Origin: an uncultured Enterococcus sp.
GTDB lineage: Bacteria; Bacillota; Bacilli; Lactobacillales; Enterococcaceae
Direction: 5' to 3'
DNA length: 8,242 bases
Assembly: GCA_946409145.1 (NCBI GenBank)
Contig: CAMJVA010000062.1
Span: forward strand, 1 to 8,242
Each line of letters starts with the position of its first letter. Position 1 is the first letter of the stretch. The notes below the pieces were generated by a model that was given only the letters and a program-made list of their open reading frames with translations, did not search any database and was not told the DNA's origin. Position numbers and translations under genes: made by a program. This document shows, in pieces, positions 4,773 to 8,242 of this stretch.

Positions 4773-7214
4773 ATGGAAACTTTAATTTTTCCTATTAAAG
4801 GAATGATGTGTGCCAGTTGTGCAGCTACAGTGGAAAAAACTGCTGCTAAAAGTACAGGAGTTGAAAAATCTTCAGTTAATTTAGCCACAGAAAAATTACA
4901 AGTGGAAGTGGACAAGGATTTTGACCTAATCTCTTTAAAAGAAGCTATAAAAGATAGTGGTTATGAACTGGTGATTCCAGAAAAAAGACAAACTTTTTTG
5001 ATTAAAGGAATGACTTGTGCTAGTTGTGCAGCCACAGTGGAAAAAGTAGTAGGAAATCTTCCAGAAGTGACGCAAGCCTCAGTTAATTTGGCCACGGAAA
5101 AAATGACCGTTGCCATGGAAGATACCCCAGAAATCACCGAAAAAATTCAACAAGCGGTGAAAGAAGCCGGGTATGCAGCTGAAGCTTTAGGAGAAGAAAA
5201 CTTAACTCAAGGAATAATAGTCCAAGAAAAAGAACAAGCATTGAAAAATTTGTGGCAGCGATTTGTTTATTCTTTAGTTTTTACAGTTCCTTTATTATAT
5301 TTAGCCATGGGACACATGATTGGCTTACCTCTTCCTGAAGTGGTAGCACCTGACATTCATCCAGTGACATTTGTTTTCCTTCAATTTCTCTTAACTGTGC
5401 CTGTTTTAATTTTAGGCCGAAAATTTTACTTAACAGGTTTCAAAACTTTAGCTAAAGGACATCCTAACATGGACTCTTTAGTGGCTCTTGGAACCAGTGC
5501 TGCTTTTTTATACAGTTTATATGGTAGCATCCAAACAATCTTAGGCAATAGTGAGTTCACTATGAACTTGTATTATGAATCGGCAGCGGTGATTTTAACC
5601 TTAATTACTTTAGGAAAATATTTTGAAGCACGGGCTAAAGGAAAAACCAGTGAAGCCATTACGAAACTTTTAGATTTGACTCCGAAATTTGCCAAAGTTC
5701 TTAAAAATGGTGAAGAAGTTTCTATTCCTGTAAGTGAACTGTTACCAGGGGATGAAATTATCGTAAGACCAGGAGAAAGCATTCCTACAGATGGAATGAT
5801 TCTTTCTGGAAGTAGTGCTGTAGATGAATCTTTGGTTACTGGAGAAAGTTTGCCTGTGGATAAAACTGTGGGAGATACAGTCATAGGAGGGGCCATTAAT
5901 CAAAAAGGGAGCTTTAATTTTCAAGCGACTAAGGTAGGGAGCGATACAGCCCTAGCTAAAATTATTCAATTAGTGGAACAAGCTCAAGGATCTAAAGCAC
6001 CTATTGCCCGTTTAGCTGATAAAATTTCGGCTGTTTTTGTGCCAATTGTCATTACCTTGGCTGTTTTAAGTGGTTTAGTTTGGTTTTTTGTGTTAAAAGA
6101 ATCTTGGGTCTTTAGTTTGACCATTAGTATATCAGTTTTAGTTATTGCTTGTCCTTGTGCTCTAGGGCTAGCAACCCCTACAGCCATTATGGTAGGTAGT
6201 GGTAAAGGGGCAGAAAATGGGGTACTCTTTAAAAATGGTGCCGCCCTTGAAACTATGGAAAAAGTTTCTACTATTATTTTTGATAAAACAGGAACGTTAA
6301 CTAAAGGACAACCTACTGTGACTAATATTTTAGGTGAGAATCAAGATCTTGTTTTACAATTAGCTGCTAGTTTAGAAAAATTTTCCGAGCATTCTTTAGG
6401 AAAAGCTATTTTAGAAAAAGCTGAAGAAAAAGAAACGGTCTTTCTTCCAGTGAGTGATTTTTCTGCTCACTTAGGTGGAGGAATTAGTGGGAAAATTCAA
6501 GGTGAAAATATTATTTTTGGTAATCTTTCCTTAATGAAAGAAGAAAATGTCTTGTTGAATCCTTTTGAAAAAGAAGGAGAGCAACTAGCTGAACAAGGAA
6601 AAACGCCTATGTATTTAGGAAAAAACCAAGAGATTTTAGGTTTGATTGCTGTGAGTGATCCTGTGAAAGAAGAAAGTCAAAAAGTTGTGACAGGTCTTAA
6701 AAAAGAAGGCCTCAAAGTAGTGATGCTTACAGGAGATAATCAAAAAACTGCCTCAGCTATTGGGAAAACTTTAGGCGTTGATGAAATTATTGCAGAAGTA
6801 AAACCAGAAGATAAAGCACAAGTAGTGAAAAAATATCAAAAAAATGGTACTGTAGCAATGGTTGGGGATGGAATTAACGACGCCCCTGCTTTAGCATTAG
6901 CTGATATTGGTTTGGCCATTGGCACAGGAACGGATATTGCTATGGAATCAGCGGATGTGATTTTACTGCAAAATTCCTTAAGTTCTGTCTTAACTGCTCG
7001 CCAATTAAGTCAAAGTACGATGAAAAATATTAAAGAAAATCTTTTCTGGGCTTTCTTTTATAATGTTATTGGCATTCCTGTAGCCATGGGAATTTTACAT
7101 CTTTTTGGAGGGCCCCTGTTAAACCCAATGCTCGCCGGAGCCGCCATGAGTTTTAGTTCTGTTTCAGTGTTACTTAATGCCTTACGTTTGAAAAAATTTA
7201 AAACAAAATATTAA
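4773..7214 (+). CDS. copA: CopA, copper-translocating P1B-type ATPase
   Basis: This encodes 813 residues. Two N-terminal metal-binding (HMA) domains carry GMMCASC (Cys13, Cys16) and GMTCASC (Cys82, Cys85). Eight membrane helices are predicted, with the Cu(I) site CPC at 460-462 and later YN (763-764) and MxxSS (792-796), a set typical of Cu(I) exporters (P1B-1). The ATPase core is complete: TGES (356-359) in the actuator domain, DKTGT with the phosphorylated Asp504, MLTGDN near 651 and GDGIND (698-703). In the nucleotide-binding domain the usual SEHP is SEHS (His540, Ser541), a departure from the canonical HP motif. The protein should pump Cu(I) out of the cytosol using ATP, fed by CopZ. The ATG at 4773 has GAAAGGA just before it; the TTG at 4734 in the same frame would overlap copY and lacks such a site. 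copA is transcribed with copY and copZ. Confidence 0.98.
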   Translation: METLIFPIKGMMCASCAATVEKTAAKSTGVEKSSVNLATEKLQVEVDKDFDLISLKEAIKDSGYELVIPEKRQTFLIKGMTCASCAATVEKVVGNLPEVTQASVNLATEKMTVAMEDTPEITEKIQQAVKEAGYAAEALGEENLTQGIIVQEKEQALKNLWQRFVYSLVFTVPLLYLAMGHMIGLPLPEVVAPDIHPVTFVFLQFLLTVPVLILGRKFYLTGFKTLAKGHPNMDSLVALGTSAAFLYSLYGSIQTILGNSEFTMNLYYESAAVILTLITLGKYFEARAKGKTSEAITKLLDLTPKFAKVLKNGEEVSIPVSELLPGDEIIVRPGESIPTDGMILSGSSAVDESLVTGESLPVDKTVGDTVIGGAINQKGSFNFQATKVGSDTALAKIIQLVEQAQGSKAPIARLADKISAVFVPIVITLAVLSGLVWFFVLKESWVFSLTISISVLVIACPCALGLATPTAIMVGSGKGAENGVLFKNGAALETMEKVSTIIFDKTGTLTKGQPTVTNILGENQDLVLQLAASLEKFSEHSLGKAILEKAEEKETVFLPVSDFSAHLGGGISGKIQGENIIFGNLSLMKEENVLLNPFEKEGEQLAEQGKTPMYLGKNQEILGLIAVSDPVKEESQKVVTGLKKEGLKVVMLTGDNQKTASAIGKTLGVDEIIAEVKPEDKAQVVKKYQKNGTVAMVGDGINDAPALALADIGLAIGTGTDIAMESADVILLQNSLSSVLTARQLSQSTMKNIKENLFWAFFYNVIGIPVAMGILHLFGGPLLNPMLAGAAMSFSSVSVLLNALRLKKFKTKY

Positions 7215-7241
7215 ATTAATGGTTTAAAGGAGGAAATAATA

Positions 7242-7436
7242 ATGGAAAAAATTTATGAAGTAGACAATATGAAATGTGATGGGTGTGCTAAAAATGTGAC
7301 GGAAAAATTTTCCGCTGTTTCTGGAGTGGAAGCTGTAAAGGTTGACCTTGAAACAAAAAAAGTGACGGTTGTGGGTGACGTGAAAAAAGAAGCATTGGCT
7401 AAAAGTTTAGCGGATACACCTTACGTTTTAAAATAA
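7242..7436 (+). CDS. copZ: CopZ, copper chaperone (HMA domain)
   Basis: This encodes 64 residues forming a single heavy-metal-associated domain. The metal site is MKCDGC (10-15, Cys12 and Cys15), and the beta-alpha-beta-beta-alpha-beta order fits: YEVDNM, the helix after the cysteines, VEAVKVDLETKKVTVVG, then KKEALAKSLADTPYV. Tyr61 lies at the position of the loop tyrosine common in bacterial CopZ. It is slightly shorter than E. hirae CopZ (69 residues). It should carry Cu(I) in the cytosol, to CopA for export and to CopY for derepression. AAAGGAGG (7226-7233) precedes the ATG by eight bases, and the gene lies 27 bases after copA with no terminator between. It is last in the operon, the copYAZ order also found in E. 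faecalis. Confidence 0.95.
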   Translation: MEKIYEVDNMKCDGCAKNVTEKFSAVSGVEAVKVDLETKKVTVVGDVKKEALAKSLADTPYVLK

Positions 7437-7441
7437 TTATT

Positions 7442-7476
7442 AAAAAAGTAACCTGCAGTTTTGGGTTACTTTTTTT
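7442..7476 (+). terminator. Terminator at the end of the cop operon
   Basis: A 12-bp stem pairs 7442-7453 with 7464-7475 around a 10-base loop and ends in a run of seven Ts (7470-7476). It starts 6 bases after the copZ stop. Confidence 0.9.
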
Positions 7477-7508
7477 ATTGAAAATTTTTCCTATTTTTCC
7501 TGAAATTG

Positions 7509-7517
7509 TGCTAGGAT
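7509..7517 (+). promoter_or_regulatory. Weak extended -10 promoter of the YoaK-like gene
   Basis: TGC-TAGGAT is an extended -10 element with four of six hexamer matches. No clear -35 is present at 17 bases. The predicted start near 7524 gives a leader of about 26 bases before TTG at 7550. Confidence 0.4.
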
Positions 7518-7549
7518 AAAGATAGAAATTCTAAGGTCAGGTGATTTTT

Positions 7550-8242
7550 TTGAAAGTATCCTTTCACGAGCGAAAGTTAGTAGGACTAATGTTGACTTTT
7601 TTAGGTGGGGCAATGGACGGCTACACTTATTTTCACTATGATGTTTTTGCTTCAGCTCAAACGGGAAACTTGGTTTTAGCAGTGATTCAAGGCAGCAATG
7701 GTCAGTGGGGCCATGTTTTACAAAAGTTAATGTCCACCTTATTTTTCTTTGCAGGTATTTTATTAGCCAAATTTTTAATAGCTTTTTTTGATGAAAAAGA
7801 AATTTATTATTGGCGGTTATTTATTTTATTTTATGAAGCCATAATATTTGCTCTTCTAGGTTTAGACGTTATTAATGTGCATCCTGTTTTAGTGACAGTG
7901 ATGATTTCCTTTTCGGCTTCCATTCAATGGATTGCCTTTGATAAAATTAATGGACGAGCCTACACTAATCTTTTTACCACAGGAAATTTAAAAGGAATGA
8001 CGACTAATTTTTATGATTATGTCATTGCTAAAAAAGAAGGGGGCAAGGAAGGATTTTTCCATTATTTAGAAGTTGTCCTTTCATTTTTACTAGGAGTGGT
8101 GGTCATTGTTACTTTTTACCATCTTTTTTCTAGTAAAGCTATTTACTTAATAGCCTTAGGATTTTTATACCTGGCTCTTTCCCAAAGTTACTTTGTTTGG
8201 CGATTCTTTAAAGAAGAAGGTCTCCCATTAAAAACTAAAAAA
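7550..8242 (+). CDS. YoaK/DUF1275 family membrane protein, 3' end outside the window
   Basis: The frame is open from 7550 to the last base: 231 codons without a stop, so the gene continues past the right edge. Most DUF1275 proteins are about 220-240 residues, so little is likely missing. The family pattern is clear: FLGGAMDGYTYF (17-28) followed by ASAQTGNLVL (34-43), and a second related motif TTGNLKG (143-149). About six hydrophobic helices are predicted, so it is an integral membrane protein. Its substrate is unknown; the family is uncharacterised. The start is probably TTG at 7550, with AGGTGA (7539-7544) at five bases. An in-frame GTG at 7541 lies within that site and would add three residues, so the exact start is uncertain. 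It follows the cop terminator and has its own weak promoter, so membership in the cop operon is unlikely. Confidence 0.88.
   Translation, partial: MKVSFHERKLVGLMLTFLGGAMDGYTYFHYDVFASAQTGNLVLAVIQGSNGQWGHVLQKLMSTLFFFAGILLAKFLIAFFDEKEIYYWRLFILFYEAIIFALLGLDVINVHPVLVTVMISFSASIQWIAFDKINGRAYTNLFTTGNLKGMTTNFYDYVIAKKEGGKEGFFHYLEVVLSFLLGVVVIVTFYHLFSSKAIYLIALGFLYLALSQSYFVWRFFKEEGLPLKTKK

Noticed and set aside
4655..4915. Minus-strand frame of 86 codons across the copY-copA junction
   Set aside because: It runs opposite conserved CopY and CopA metal-binding sequence and has no supporting signals.
5554..5568. Inverted repeat AGTTCA-CTA-TGAACT, resembling the TetR operator half-sites
   Set aside because: The half-sites are in the opposite order from the two operators and it lies within copA coding sequence; likely chance.
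5573..6187. Minus-strand frames inside copA
   Set aside because: They lie entirely within the conserved ATPase core and are by-products of its codon use.

Overview
The window reads as chromosomal DNA of a low-GC Gram-positive bacterium in the Lactobacillales, most likely Enterococcaceae (Enterococcus, Vagococcus or a close relative). The grounds are the A/T-rich codon use, strong GGAGG ribosome binding sites, TTGAC(A/G)/TATAAT-type promoters, U-tailed hairpin terminators, a lipobox lipoprotein with a serine-rich linker, and a copY-copA-copZ operon of the enterococcal type. The genus is an inference from these traits, not from a search.

Left part (1-2602): the 3' end of a DegV/FakB-type fatty-acid-binding protein, then a lipoprotein gene with its own promoter. 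A bidirectional terminator follows, shared with a convergent small acidic-protein gene on the minus strand. That gene diverges from a gene for a single-pass membrane protein on the plus strand. The two divergent promoters overlap, and the plus-strand gene appears to start at a rare ATT codon.

Middle part (2633-4275): a TetR-family regulator followed by two small four-helix membrane proteins, a DUF2871 protein and an HsmA-family (TIGR03987) protein, whose genes abut exactly. Two copies of the palindrome TGAAC-N3-GTTCA occur, one just upstream of the regulator gene and one just upstream of the membrane pair. This suggests a regulator that controls itself and the pair. Because HsmA proteins are linked to heme sensing and sequestration, and both membrane proteins carry histidines in or near their helices, a heme or redox-stress module is a reasonable hypothesis. 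It is the most interesting part of the window.

Right part (4288-7476): a complete copper homeostasis operon. CopY is the copper-responsive repressor with a C-terminal CxCx4CxC. CopA is a Cu(I)-exporting P1B-ATPase with two N-terminal metal-binding domains. CopZ is a small copper chaperone. A cop box (GACAAATGTA) overlaps the -35 element, and a terminator follows copZ. The window ends inside a YoaK/DUF1275 membrane protein gene that probably starts at TTG and runs off the right edge.

No tRNA, rRNA, insertion sequence, CRISPR array or clear riboswitch was seen. All intergenic stretches are under 200 bases and are largely accounted for by the promoters, operators and terminators listed.
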